Below are positions 25,685 through 33,644 of a stretch of DNA of 64,000 nucleotides, piece by piece. Numbering within the stretch: position 1 is the stretch's first letter; each line of letters opens with the position of its first letter. The stretch comes from Marinobacter maritimus. Lineage in GTDB: Bacteria; Pseudomonadota; Gammaproteobacteria; Pseudomonadales; Oleiphilaceae. A program made the position numbers and the translations under genes. The notes beneath the pieces were generated by a model that worked only from the letters and a program-made list of their open reading frames with translations, searched no databases and was not told the DNA's origin. The DNA is taken from assembly GCF_007671675.1 (NCBI RefSeq), contig NZ_VCGW01000003.1:62001-126000 (forward strand), given 5' to 3'.

Positions 25685-26431
25685 TTACACGGGATTGGTG
25701 GCAAGGATTTTCTTCAGAAAATCCTTGGTTCGGGGATCCTTCGGATTATGGAAAATCTCGCTGGGTGGGCCTTGTTCCACAATGTGTCCACCGTCAATAA
25801 AGATAACGCGGTCGGCCACGTCCCGTGCAAAAGACATTTCGTGGGTGACGACCATCATGGTCTGGCGCTCTGACGCCAGCTGTTTCATAAGCCCCAACAC
25901 CTCTTCTACCCACTCGGGATCCAGTGAGGAGGTGGGCTCATCAAACAGGATAACCTCGGCACCGGCGGCCATGGCGCGGCCAATGCCAACCCGCTGCTGC
26001 TGGCCACCAGACATGGAGGCGGGGTAGGCATCAGCTTTGTCTGCCAGGCCGATCTGCTCAAGGATCTCGCGAGCCCTTTGGTACGCTTTTTCTTTAGGCC
26101 ATTTATCCACCACCAGCAGACGCTCGGCAATGTTCTGCAGCGCGGTTTTGTTGGCAAACAACGCGTAGTTCTGGAACACAAAAGCGGTTTGCCGTCGCAT
26201 GGCGAGGATATCCGCCCGGCTGGCCCGATTCACATCCACCGTGAGATCACCCACGGTCATGGTTCCTGAAGTAGGTTGTTCCAGGAAATTGATGCAGCGC
26301 AACAGGGTGGATTTGCCGGTTCCCGAAGGGCCGATGATCACCACAATTTCGCCCTTCTCAATGGTCAGATCGATCCCGTCGAGAACCACGGTCTTGCCGA
26401 AATGTTTGCTCAGTGACGCCAGTTTGATCAT
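25685..26431 (-). CDS. tcyN: Polar amino-acid (cystine-type) ABC transporter ATPase
   Basis: 248 residues with Walker [10 protein letters not shown], signature [16 protein letters not shown], Walker [13 protein letters not shown] and the switch histidine in VVTHEMSF. It belongs to the GlnQ/TcyN class. Its start overlaps the permease stop by four bases. The order binding protein, permease, ATPase equals E. coli tcyJ-tcyL-tcyN; the cystine assignment is inferred from order and sulfur-related neighbours. Confidence 0.8.
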   Translation of the reverse strand: MIKLASLSKHFGKTVVLDGIDLTIEKGEIVVIIGPSGTGKSTLLRCINFLEQPTSGTMTVGDLTVDVNRASRADILAMRRQTAFVFQNYALFANKTALQNIAERLLVVDKWPKEKAYQRAREILEQIGLADKADAYPASMSGGQQQRVGIGRAMAAGAEVILFDEPTSSLDPEWVEEVLGLMKQLASERQTMMVVTHEMSFARDVADRVIFIDGGHIVEQGPPSEIFHNPKDPRTKDFLKKILATNPV

Positions 26432-27102
26432 CGGTTATAGGCCTTGTTCAGGCGGATTTCCAGATAATTCTGAAGCTTGGAAAGTAGTTCAACCACGATC
26501 CAGTACATGATGGCGGCAACAATGAAAGCCTCGAAGTACAGAAAGCTGCCGGCCGCCTCTTTCTGGGTGGCCCCCATCAGTTCGGTGACGCCCAGAGTGA
26601 AGGCGAGAGAGGTTGCCTTGATCATGTCGATGAAGTAGTTCATCAGAGTGGGCAAAGCCACTCGGGTAGCCTGGGGCAGGACAATCCGCCGCATCAACTG
26701 GCCATTGGTCATACCGATAGACAGGGCGGCTTCGGTCTGGCTGCGGTCAACACCCACGATGGCGGCGCGAATGGATTCGGCCATGTAGGCGGAAAAATGC
26801 ATGGTCAGGCCCATGACCGTCGCGGTGACGCCATCTATCACCGTTAGTGCACTGAACAGTTGGGGCAGCCCGTAATAGAACAGGAACAATTGCACCAGCA
26901 GTGGCGTGCCCCTGAAGAAAGAAATGAACACGATGGTCAGTTGGTTGAGCACCGGAATGCGCAGCACCCGGACAACGGCAAACAAGCAGGCGAGGATCAG
27001 TGCAAGCACCATTCCGATGCCCGCCAGTTGCAGGGTGAGAGGCAGGTACCTGAGCAGAACAGGTACCAGGCCAAGCATGTACTCGACGTTCAACACGTCC
27101 AT
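26428..27102 (-). CDS. tcyL: Polar amino-acid (cystine-type) ABC transporter permease
   Basis: 224 residues of the HisM/GlnP permease family, with about five transmembrane helices, the family start [38 protein letters not shown], and the EAA loop [18 protein letters not shown]. It sits between the binding protein and ATPase genes of one transcription unit. Confidence 0.82.
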   Translation of the reverse strand: MDVLNVEYMLGLVPVLLRYLPLTLQLAGIGMVLALILACLFAVVRVLRIPVLNQLTIVFISFFRGTPLLVQLFLFYYGLPQLFSALTVIDGVTATVMGLTMHFSAYMAESIRAAIVGVDRSQTEAALSIGMTNGQLMRRIVLPQATRVALPTLMNYFIDMIKATSLAFTLGVTELMGATQKEAAGSFLYFEAFIVAAIMYWIVVELLSKLQNYLEIRLNKAYNR

Positions 27103-27127
27103 AGGGAATCAGGCCTCGGTGTGCCCT

Positions 27128-27883
27128 TCAGGGCTGGGTGATGTCCGTGCCGAACCACTTCTCGGAAATGGACGCCAGGGTGCCGTTGTCACGCAGGGTC
27201 GTCAGGGCCTTGTTAACCTCATCGCGCAGGGCTCGCCCGGCTTCGGTGTCGTGGAACGGATAGGCATTGGTGATCTGTGAGAAAGTGTGGCCTGCCAGTT
27301 CAAGGGGCAACGGCTTCTCCTTGATGATCTGGCTGGCACTGACCCGGTCCATCACGAACGCATCCACGCGGCCCAGGGCGGTGTCCCGTTCCAGATTACT
27401 CTCATAGGTTTTAATCGTGATCTGGTCCGCATAAGGCAAGTCCTTCAGAAGTGCCTCGAAATTGGAGCCCAGGTTCACAGCAACGGTTTTGCCCTTCAAG
27501 TCTTCCACACCCCTAACTTCGGTATTGCCTTTTTTGGTCACAACTTGAGCACCGTCGTAAACGTAAGGGTCGCTGAAAACATACGCCTTCTTCCGCTCGT
27601 CGGTGATGGTGATCTGGTTGGCAACGGTGTCGATGCGTCCGGATTGCAGCATGCCGAACAGGCCGGAGAAATTGGCGGTTTCGTATTGGATATCACGCCC
27701 CATCTCCTTGCCCACAGCGTTCATGACATCGACTTCGAAACCTTTGAGCTCATCCTGCTCGACAAAGGTAAACGGGAAATACTGGCCGGACATCCCGACC
27801 CTCAAGGGCTCATCCTGTGCAAACAAAGGTGCGCTCGCGAACAGGGAAATTACCAACAATGTATTGATCAATAGTGTTTTCAT
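27128..27883 (-). CDS. tcyJ: Polar amino-acid (cystine-type) ABC transporter binding protein
   Basis: 251 residues. A very strong AAAGGAGG precedes the ATG at 27883, giving a signal peptide (LLINTLLVISLFASAPLFA-QD). The SBP_bac_3 body shows GQYFPFTF, KGFEVDVMNAVGKEMG, FSGLFGMLQSGRIDTVANQI and DRVSASQIIKE. It resembles the cystine binder TcyJ/FliY more than glutamine or arginine binders, but ligand specificity is not certain. It is likely cotranscribed with the upstream YHS and ADP-ribosylglycohydrolase genes. Confidence 0.8.
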   Translation of the reverse strand: MKTLLINTLLVISLFASAPLFAQDEPLRVGMSGQYFPFTFVEQDELKGFEVDVMNAVGKEMGRDIQYETANFSGLFGMLQSGRIDTVANQITITDERKKAYVFSDPYVYDGAQVVTKKGNTEVRGVEDLKGKTVAVNLGSNFEALLKDLPYADQITIKTYESNLERDTALGRVDAFVMDRVSASQIIKEKPLPLELAGHTFSQITNAYPFHDTEAGRALRDEVNKALTTLRDNGTLASISEKWFGTDITQP

Positions 27884-27951
27884 AAAGCCTCCTTTCGATG
27901 TGCATCGTACCTGAAGCATAGTCGGGGGTGAAAATTGGGCAATTACGCCCT

Positions 27952-29127
27952 TCATTTGTTTTCAACAAGTGATTCGACATCGGCGATGATTGCAGGGGCA
28001 TCCGTAAGCCGTGCCAGCCAGCTCAGAGGAATGCCGTGCTCACCGCCGACACCGTAAAGCGCTGCCAGGGCCGGCCCAATGATCCAGGCCCGTCCACAAG
28101 AATCACCCCCGCATTGAATATTGGCGCGCACGGCTTCTGTATAGCTGCGGGCATGGCTCAGAATATGAAAGATCACTGGCATGGCCTCATACAGATAACA
28201 GGTGCGCCCATAGGCGTCGCCCGCGCCGGGAGCGTCCAGAACAGAGCCGGTCCGGGCTTTGTTGAGGTTCTCCGGGGCGGGTGCTTCAGCAGTACCTGCG
28301 TCCAGAGCCACTGACATGGGGTTGCCCCGAAAAAGATGATCCAGAAGTCGCGCTGCGCATTTTGCCCAGGCCACGGCTTCGTCATTGTGATTGGTCACCC
28401 GAACCGCAGCTTCGACGACCTTCAGCAGGTTGTCGTTGCCGTAATAACTTGCCACCAGTGGTGGTAGTTTGGAGATTGCCGGCAGTTGCATGTCGTCGGC
28501 GCCACTTTCCGGCAGCAGGTGATGGTCGATGGTCTCGGCCAGGTGAACGCCTGCATCCTGTATCTCCGGTTCCTGATAGGTAAGGCTTATGGCTTTGCGG
28601 ACCGGATCTGCCAGTTGCTCGCCACTCAGGCGTCGGGTGTAGGGTAAAACCTTCTGAACCAGCACCCGCTTTTGTTTTTCCGTCAGTTTGACCGCGGTGG
28701 CTGACAGGGCCTGCTCAATGGCTTTCTGTTCGATGGTGTTCAGGTTGTCCAGTGTGCCTCGGGTGGGGTTGTCGATATAACCTTGCCAGCGGCCACCGGG
28801 CCCGAAGAACGCCCGAAAGCGCCGCTGGTAATCGCGGATATCCAGGGTGCCGTTATGAGCCAGCAGGCTGTCGGTCAGCACTCCTGTGGCTGCACCATAG
28901 TGGCTGATATCACCAGCCTGTTTGCCTTCATGAGCAAAGTAACCGAATCCGCCTTTGAAATAGTCGGCCTTCGGTGGTAGAAATTCCGGCGATGCGCCGC
29001 CAACTTCATGGATGCGCTGGCTGTCGTACAGCCAGTGCAAACCGAGACTGGCCGCATCTGCAACCCACCCACCGGCAAGGGCGGCGATCATCGTGGCTTT
29101 TCTGTCGCTGGACACGGTGCAGGTCAT
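27952..29127 (-). CDS. ADP-ribosylglycohydrolase (DraG) family protein
   Basis: 391 residues of the DraG/ARH fold: N-terminal ALAGGWVADAASLGLHWLYD carries the GxxxGDAxG-like metal-site region in altered form (WVADAASLG), and residues near 320 have AGDAYGRTCYL and later the helical C-terminus AIIGPALAALYGVGGEHGIP. It may remove ADP-ribose or act on a related substrate; metal ligands should be checked because the first motif departs from GDALG. It lies 22 bases after the YHS gene in the same direction, with AAGGATT before the ATG. Confidence 0.75.
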   Translation of the reverse strand: MTCTVSSDRKATMIAALAGGWVADAASLGLHWLYDSQRIHEVGGASPEFLPPKADYFKGGFGYFAHEGKQAGDISHYGAATGVLTDSLLAHNGTLDIRDYQRRFRAFFGPGGRWQGYIDNPTRGTLDNLNTIEQKAIEQALSATAVKLTEKQKRVLVQKVLPYTRRLSGEQLADPVRKAISLTYQEPEIQDAGVHLAETIDHHLLPESGADDMQLPAISKLPPLVASYYGNDNLLKVVEAAVRVTNHNDEAVAWAKCAARLLDHLFRGNPMSVALDAGTAEAPAPENLNKARTGSVLDAPGAGDAYGRTCYLYEAMPVIFHILSHARSYTEAVRANIQCGGDSCGRAWIIGPALAALYGVGGEHGIPLSWLARLTDAPAIIADVESLVENK

Positions 29128-29149
29128 TGGGAATCCTTATTCGTCATGG

Positions 29150-29632
29150 TCAGAATTTGAGATCGAGAAAGTTGCCCTTGGCTCTTCGGAGCAGTTCTTT
29201 TTCGGTTATCCGGGAGCTGGAGATGCTTTCCTCCCACTGTCTACGCCCGTCTCGCTCTGTGGATCGGTGGAACAACAGCAGTTGGCCATCAACGATCTTG
29301 AAGTTCGTCGGGTCAATGGTCTCCAGGCGCCCCTGTGCCAGATTATAGGGGCAGCTTCGTGGAAAGGACGGTGCATAGGCTGCCGGGTTTGCCTCGAAGG
29401 CCTCCTTCTGGGCGGCACCGGTGAACCAGTACACGTTCCCTTGATAGGTACTCTGATGGTCTCTGGAGCCCTTCTCGGGACGGCCCTGTTCATAGTAGGA
29501 GACGGGACTGTATCCTTCCAGGGCAAGTTGCGCGCGGGTCGCTTCGTTATCAGCGGCATAGGCCGACAGGGCTGGCATAAGGGCCAGTATCGTGAAGATG
29601 GTTGCGGCTACTCTGAGATCGTGGTTTATCAT
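29150..29632 (-). CDS. Exported YHS-domain protein
   Basis: 160 residues from the ATG at 29632 (GGAG upstream). A signal peptide (VAATIFTILALMPALSAYA-AD) is followed by a YHS-type domain: LEGYSPVSYYEQGRPEKG, YQGNVYWFTGAAQKEAFEANPAAYAP, typical of periplasmic YHS proteins associated with metal or redox handling. The usual tyrosine-histidine-serine tract is only loosely kept. A TGTAAC-N16-CGTC promoter lies 70 bases upstream, and the ADP-ribosylglycohydrolase and cystine-type ABC genes follow, so all five could be one regulated unit. Confidence 0.8.
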   Translation of the reverse strand: MINHDLRVAATIFTILALMPALSAYAADNEATRAQLALEGYSPVSYYEQGRPEKGSRDHQSTYQGNVYWFTGAAQKEAFEANPAAYAPSFPRSCPYNLAQGRLETIDPTNFKIVDGQLLLFHRSTERDGRRQWEESISSSRITEKELLRRAKGNFLDLKF

Positions 29633-29702
29633 ACGACTTCTCCAGTGATGGGTACCCGGAAGGGACAGCTTGGCTGGGCACGCATGCATTACACTCAACG
29701 TA

Positions 29703-29728
29703 GACGACTGTCGCGGCGTGTTGTTACA
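29703..29728 (-). promoter_or_regulatory. ECF-type promoter: TGTAAC-N16-CGTC upstream of the YHS gene
   Basis: Minus strand: TGTAAC at 29728-29723, 16 bases, CGTCTA with CGTC at 29706-29703. Confidence 0.6.
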
Positions 29729-29819
29729 AAATTAGTAGTTGGGCGTCTCCCGTTTTCCGCTTGTTCAAAGAGGAGCTACGAGAGGGATCTTTCGGATTCC
29801 GGGAGATCTTGCCTGATCG

Positions 29820-30542
29820 CTACCAAATCGCCAGCCCGATGGCTGCCGCGATGGATATCGCAACACTGATGGCAACCCAGGCCCGACGGACTCGCCCACA
29901 TTCGCCCTGCAATCCTCGTGATTCAAGGCAGCGCCGGGTTTCCCTGTAAAGCCTGGTCGGTGTCGCGAGATGTCTGTGATAGTGCCGGTTGAGGTAGTCA
30001 GCCAGCACAGGTGGCATGGTCTCCGGTGAATATCTGTGCCAGAGTTTCACCAGGCCGATCCGGTCACGCTTCTCAAGCGCGCGCCTTAGCCAGCCGGGGA
30101 ATTGGCGGGTGGATGTGCAGGAGGCGAAGTCGATAATGGCGGGGCTGGCATCGTCACGAACCAGAATGTTGCCACGGTTGCCCAGATCCAGATGCACAAA
30201 GCCATGGCGGTGTATGTTTGCCGTCAGTTCCCACAGGTCTTTAAAAAACGCTCGGGGCAGCGGCGTGTTGCCGTCGAACTGGCGCAGGGGGAGCCCTTCA
30301 ATGTAGTGGTAACTGATGATGTGGGGGTTCTCGAGTTTTACCTGCTGGGGGATGCCTTTCATTGCCGCGAGACTGCGGAGTGCGTGATACTCCCTCTTGG
30401 GAAGTAGTCGACCATAGATCAGCGCGCCGGGAAAACCACATTTGCTATAATCCTTGACCACTCTTGCGCCTGCAGGATGGATTTCCTTCTCTACAAGGGC
30501 CTGGCCCCACCTGTGCTTGTAAAGACGCTCTCTTGTCGCCAC
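29820..30542 (-). CDS. Lipopolysaccharide-kinase/RIO-like kinase-fold membrane-associated protein
   Basis: 240 residues beginning with GTG at 30542 (GGAGGG upstream). The kinase fold is seen in HRHGFVHLDLGNRGNILV (HxDxxxxN catalytic loop, HLDLGNRGN) and PAIIDFASC (metal-binding D). The C-terminus has one hydrophobic segment (AISVAISIAAAIGLAIW). It resembles Kdo-kinase/WaaP-like enzymes that phosphorylate envelope sugars, but the substrate is unknown. It begins 12 bases after the stop of the glutamate-synthase-like gene and is likely cotranscribed. Confidence 0.7.
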   Translation of the reverse strand: MATRERLYKHRWGQALVEKEIHPAGARVVKDYSKCGFPGALIYGRLLPKREYHALRSLAAMKGIPQQVKLENPHIISYHYIEGLPLRQFDGNTPLPRAFFKDLWELTANIHRHGFVHLDLGNRGNILVRDDASPAIIDFASCTSTRQFPGWLRRALEKRDRIGLVKLWHRYSPETMPPVLADYLNRHYHRHLATPTRLYRETRRCLESRGLQGECGRVRRAWVAISVAISIAAAIGLAIW

Positions 30543-30554
30543 AGCTCTGCCCTC

Positions 30555-32141
30555 CTAACGCCAGTTGCCCGCTGTTGCCTGATGCCAGTCAGTGGCCCAG
30601 GAATCCGGGGCGCAGTCCGTATGCAAAAGACACCCATCCTCAATACAGGGATACAGCTGGGCATAGGTCATAATGCTGCCTTGATTGACCCGCCGATTAA
30701 TATCCGCGGGCTCCAGATCTTCCAGTCGGTCCTTGCCCAGGATGCTGAGCAGTTCTGCCAGGGTTTCCATGGAGGAGTGATGGTAGTTGGCCACCCGTAC
30801 ACCCTTGTCGGTCACATTCAGCTGTTTGTAGCGCGCAGGGTTCTGGGTGGTGATGCCGGTGGGGCAGTTGTTGGTGTTGCAACTGCGGGACTGGATGCAG
30901 CCCAGTGCCAGCATCATGCCGCGGGCTGAGTTCACGGTGTCGGCCCCCAGAGCCATCAGCCGCAGCATGTGAAACGCCGAGAAAGCCTTGCCAGAGGCGA
31001 CAATTCTGATCTTGCTGCGCACACCGATAGCTCGTAGAGCATTGTGCACAAAGTGCAGGCCATCCCGCAGCGGCATGCCCACAGAGTTGGTCAGTTCTAT
31101 CGGCGCGGCCCCTGTGCCCCCCTCGCCGCCGTCCACGGTAATGAAATCCGGTCGCAGACCGGTTTCCAGCATGGCTTTACAGATACCCAGGAATTCCCGT
31201 TTGTTGCCGGGGCATAGCTTGAAGCCCACCGGTTTACCGCCCGAGAGGTTGCGCAGCTGCGCAACGAACTGGAGCAGTTCAATGGGATTGGAGAAGGCAG
31301 AGTGCCCGGGTGGCGACAATACGTCCTCCCCCATAGGCACCATACGGATACGGGCAATTTCTTCGGTAAGCTTGGCGGCGGGCAGCACACCGCCATGCCC
31401 GGGCTTGGCTCCTTGGGACAGTTTGATCTCGATCATTTTGACCGCATCCAGCCCAGCCTGCTTTGCGAACCGGTCCGGATCAAATACGCCTTCTGGCGTG
31501 CGGCAACCAAAATAACCGGTTCCGATTTGCCAGATCAGGTCACCGCCGTATTCAAGGTGCCAGTCGCTGATCCCGCCTTCGCCGGTGTTGTGGGCGAAGT
31601 TTCCGAGTTTGGCGCCGCGGTTGAGTGCCATCACCGCATTGCGGCTGAGAGCGCCGTAACTCATGGCAGAGATGTTCAAGGGTGAGGCTTCATAAGGCCT
31701 GGTGCACTCCGCACCGCCAAAGGTAACCCGCAAACTGGTTGGAAGGCACGCCTTGGGAGCCAGGGAATGGTTTACCCATTCATAACCGTCGCGGTAGACA
31801 TCGAAGATGGTGCCAAAGGCGCGGGTATCGTTATCCTTTTTTGCGCGTTGATAAATCAGGCTGCGGAACTCCCGGTTGACCGGAGCGCCATCCAGGTCGG
31901 ATTCCACAAAGTACTGCTGCAGCTCCCTCCGAACCGATTCGAACAGGTAGCGGAAGTGCCCAATAACCGGATAGATCCTGAGGAGTGTGTGTTTGTTCTG
32001 GGTAAGATCATGAATACCAAGAATAAAAACGGGCCCTATGATCAACCAAGCCCAGTTAGCACCCGGCCAGGCGATGCCGGCAAAAACCAAGCTGGCGCTA
32101 AGCGCCAGACCCGCGACTATGAAAGCTTGTCGAAAGACCAT
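30555..32141 (-). CDS. FMN-binding glutamate-synthase-family protein, membrane-anchored
   Basis: 528 residues. Two N-terminal hydrophobic segments precede a GltS FMN/3Fe-4S domain: SYGALSRNAVMALNRGAKLG, GTGYFGCRTPEGVFDP, GGEGGTGAAP (FMN phosphate loop) and the cluster cysteines CIQSRSCNTNNCPTG. It lacks the glutamine amidotransferase and pyridine-nucleotide parts, as in other stand-alone GltS-like proteins whose electron donor and substrate are unknown. AGGATT precedes the ATG. Confidence 0.85.
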   Translation of the reverse strand: MVFRQAFIVAGLALSASLVFAGIAWPGANWAWLIIGPVFILGIHDLTQNKHTLLRIYPVIGHFRYLFESVRRELQQYFVESDLDGAPVNREFRSLIYQRAKKDNDTRAFGTIFDVYRDGYEWVNHSLAPKACLPTSLRVTFGGAECTRPYEASPLNISAMSYGALSRNAVMALNRGAKLGNFAHNTGEGGISDWHLEYGGDLIWQIGTGYFGCRTPEGVFDPDRFAKQAGLDAVKMIEIKLSQGAKPGHGGVLPAAKLTEEIARIRMVPMGEDVLSPPGHSAFSNPIELLQFVAQLRNLSGGKPVGFKLCPGNKREFLGICKAMLETGLRPDFITVDGGEGGTGAAPIELTNSVGMPLRDGLHFVHNALRAIGVRSKIRIVASGKAFSAFHMLRLMALGADTVNSARGMMLALGCIQSRSCNTNNCPTGITTQNPARYKQLNVTDKGVRVANYHHSSMETLAELLSILGKDRLEDLEPADINRRVNQGSIMTYAQLYPCIEDGCLLHTDCAPDSWATDWHQATAGNWR

Positions 32142-32168
32142 TAAGAATCCTGCTCTACAGCGTTGACA

Positions 32169-32191
32169 GAACCTCAGGAGCCCTGAGGTTC
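32169..32191. repeat. Perfect inverted repeat GAACCTCAG-GAGCC-CTGAGGTTC
   Basis: Nine-base arms with a five-base loop, lying between the stop of the 50-residue exported protein and the start of the glutamate-synthase-like gene. No T tract follows on either strand, so it may be an attenuator, a processing hairpin or an operator. Confidence 0.5.
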
Positions 32192-32219
32192 GTCCGGGTT
32201 TTGAGGCAAGGCTAACCGC

Positions 32220-32372
32220 TTAGCGATGCGACACCTGGCTTCCACCCTCTTGGATATCGAAGCTGGAGGGATTATTTCCGCGTTCGATATCTTCTGCGCT
32301 TATTCCTTCTGCGTGTGCGACCGCCCCCAAGGTAAAGGCGAAAAGGGCGGTTATCAGTGTTAGAGTTTTCAT
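32220..32372 (-). CDS. Small exported protein, 50 residues
   Basis: Starts at the ATG at 32372 with GGAG before it. Signal peptide MKTLTLITALFAFTLGAVAHA, then a mature peptide of about 29 residues (EGISAEDIERGNNPSS and on to GGSQVSHR). No family recognised. TGTAAT-N16-TGTC on the same strand lies about 88 bases upstream. Size, signal peptide (xLTLI) and promoter type recall the 52-residue protein at 22860, although the mature parts do not align clearly. Confidence 0.65.
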   Translation of the reverse strand: MKTLTLITALFAFTLGAVAHAEGISAEDIERGNNPSSFDIQEGGSQVSHR

Positions 32373-32459
32373 GATGCTGTTCTCCATCTTTGGTAAGGAG
32401 GCCACGCTCGTGCTGCTGAAGGTTCAGTCAACGTCCTGAGGTGTGGCTTTCACGCTATG

Positions 32460-32485
32460 GACACACGAGCGGTCAAAGGATTACA
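32460..32485 (-). promoter_or_regulatory. ECF-type promoter variant: TGTAAT-N16-TGTC upstream of the 50-residue exported protein
   Basis: Minus strand: TGTAAT at 32485-32480, 16 bases, TGTCCA with TGTC at 32463-32460. Back to back with the LpxR promoter. Confidence 0.45.
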
Positions 32486-32527
32486 GATTTTCTGCATGCT
32501 GAGGTTTCTGGAGCGTCTGATTTTCGA

Positions 32528-32554
32528 TGTAACAATCAGAGACGTTTGGTGGTC
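32528..32554 (+). promoter_or_regulatory. ECF-type promoter: TGTAAC-N17-GGTC upstream of the LpxR-family gene
   Basis: TGTAAC at 32528-32533 and GGTC(CT) at 32551-32554, 38 bases before the chosen start. Confidence 0.5.
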
Positions 32555-32591
32555 CTTTGAAAGAACGATTTAAAGGGTGAGGAAAAGCACC

Positions 32592-33644
32592 ATGGCAAAA
32601 GCACAGCTCTTTAAAGGCGTGAAACGTTGTTCCAGACTACTCCCCTCGGGGCTGATGATTTGCGCTGCACTACTGGCGGAAAACGCCAAAGCTGATAAAA
32701 CAATCAGGCTTGAACTTTCCAACGACGTTATCCTGAGTTCCGACAATCAGTTCACCAATGGCACATCGGTCATCATCTCGTCTGAACCTGTCAGCTCGCT
32801 GGATAGAACCGGGGGTACGCCAGCGTTTGGAAAGGCTCTGTTGGCCAGAGCCATTCCTGATAAGCCAGGGCTGAATTATCGTGAAAGTTGGGTGTTGGGT
32901 CAGAATATGCAGACCCCGGCGGACATTGAACACCCGGCGCTCATTGAAAATGATGTTCCTTACGTCGGGTTTCTGGGCTGGGGTAACAGCTTCTACGGCT
33001 TCGATGACACGTATTTCTTTGGTGCCCAGTGGCTGTTTGGCTGGGTCGGCGAACCGGCTTTGGCCGAGCAGTCCCAGAAGGCGGTGCATAAAGCGATCGG
33101 CGGTGACGATCCTGAAGGCTGGAACAACCAGCTCGATTTCGAGCCCATACTGAATGGGTATCTGAGTGCCAAGCGTCGCCTGTACCGCAATGCCTGGTTT
33201 GATGTTGCCCTGTCGGGAGATTTTGCAGTGGGTAACTTTTTTACCTTTGCGCAGCCAGGTCTGGAGTTCCGGTTTGGGAATCGTCCGCAGGGATTCCACT
33301 TTATTCCGGACCCGATAGGCCGCGGAATGGATTACGACGCGAACATTTTGCCCACTGGCGGCAGCTGGTTGTATGCCTCGGTCACGTTGAGGGCAACCTA
33401 TTTTGCCTGGGCACTGCCGCGCGAGGGTAACCTTTTGGTAGACAATGAATGGACAGACAGGAATAGGGTCAGCATCAAGCGCAGCGTTGGTCAAACTATC
33501 CTGGGTTTGCACTGGATAGGGCCGCGTTTTGGCGCTCACTTGAGCCTCTGGCTGTCCACGGATACGGTCGACGACCGAAACTTGCCAGCAAGCGAAGACC
33601 CGAGAAACAGCTTTGGCTCTTTTATGGCGGAGTATCGGTTTTAG
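32592..33644 (+). CDS. LpxR-family outer-membrane lipid A deacylase-like protein
   Basis: About 350 residues with a signal peptide ending near AENAKA-DK. The mature N-terminus RLELSNDVILSSDNQFTNG carries the Asn-Asp pair and the TNG turn conserved in LpxR, and the protein ends in an aromatic residue (AEYRF) like an outer-membrane beta barrel. LpxR removes the 3'-acyloxyacyl group from lipid A. The ATG at 32592 is preferred to the GTG at 32577. Its 3' end overlaps the convergent patatin gene by 23 bases. Putative control by the local ECF sigma fits an envelope-remodelling role. Confidence 0.8.
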   Translation: MAKAQLFKGVKRCSRLLPSGLMICAALLAENAKADKTIRLELSNDVILSSDNQFTNGTSVIISSEPVSSLDRTGGTPAFGKALLARAIPDKPGLNYRESWVLGQNMQTPADIEHPALIENDVPYVGFLGWGNSFYGFDDTYFFGAQWLFGWVGEPALAEQSQKAVHKAIGGDDPEGWNNQLDFEPILNGYLSAKRRLYRNAWFDVALSGDFAVGNFFTFAQPGLEFRFGNRPQGFHFIPDPIGRGMDYDANILPTGGSWLYASVTLRATYFAWALPREGNLLVDNEWTDRNRVSIKRSVGQTILGLHWIGPRFGAHLSLWLSTDTVDDRNLPASEDPRNSFGSFMAEYRF

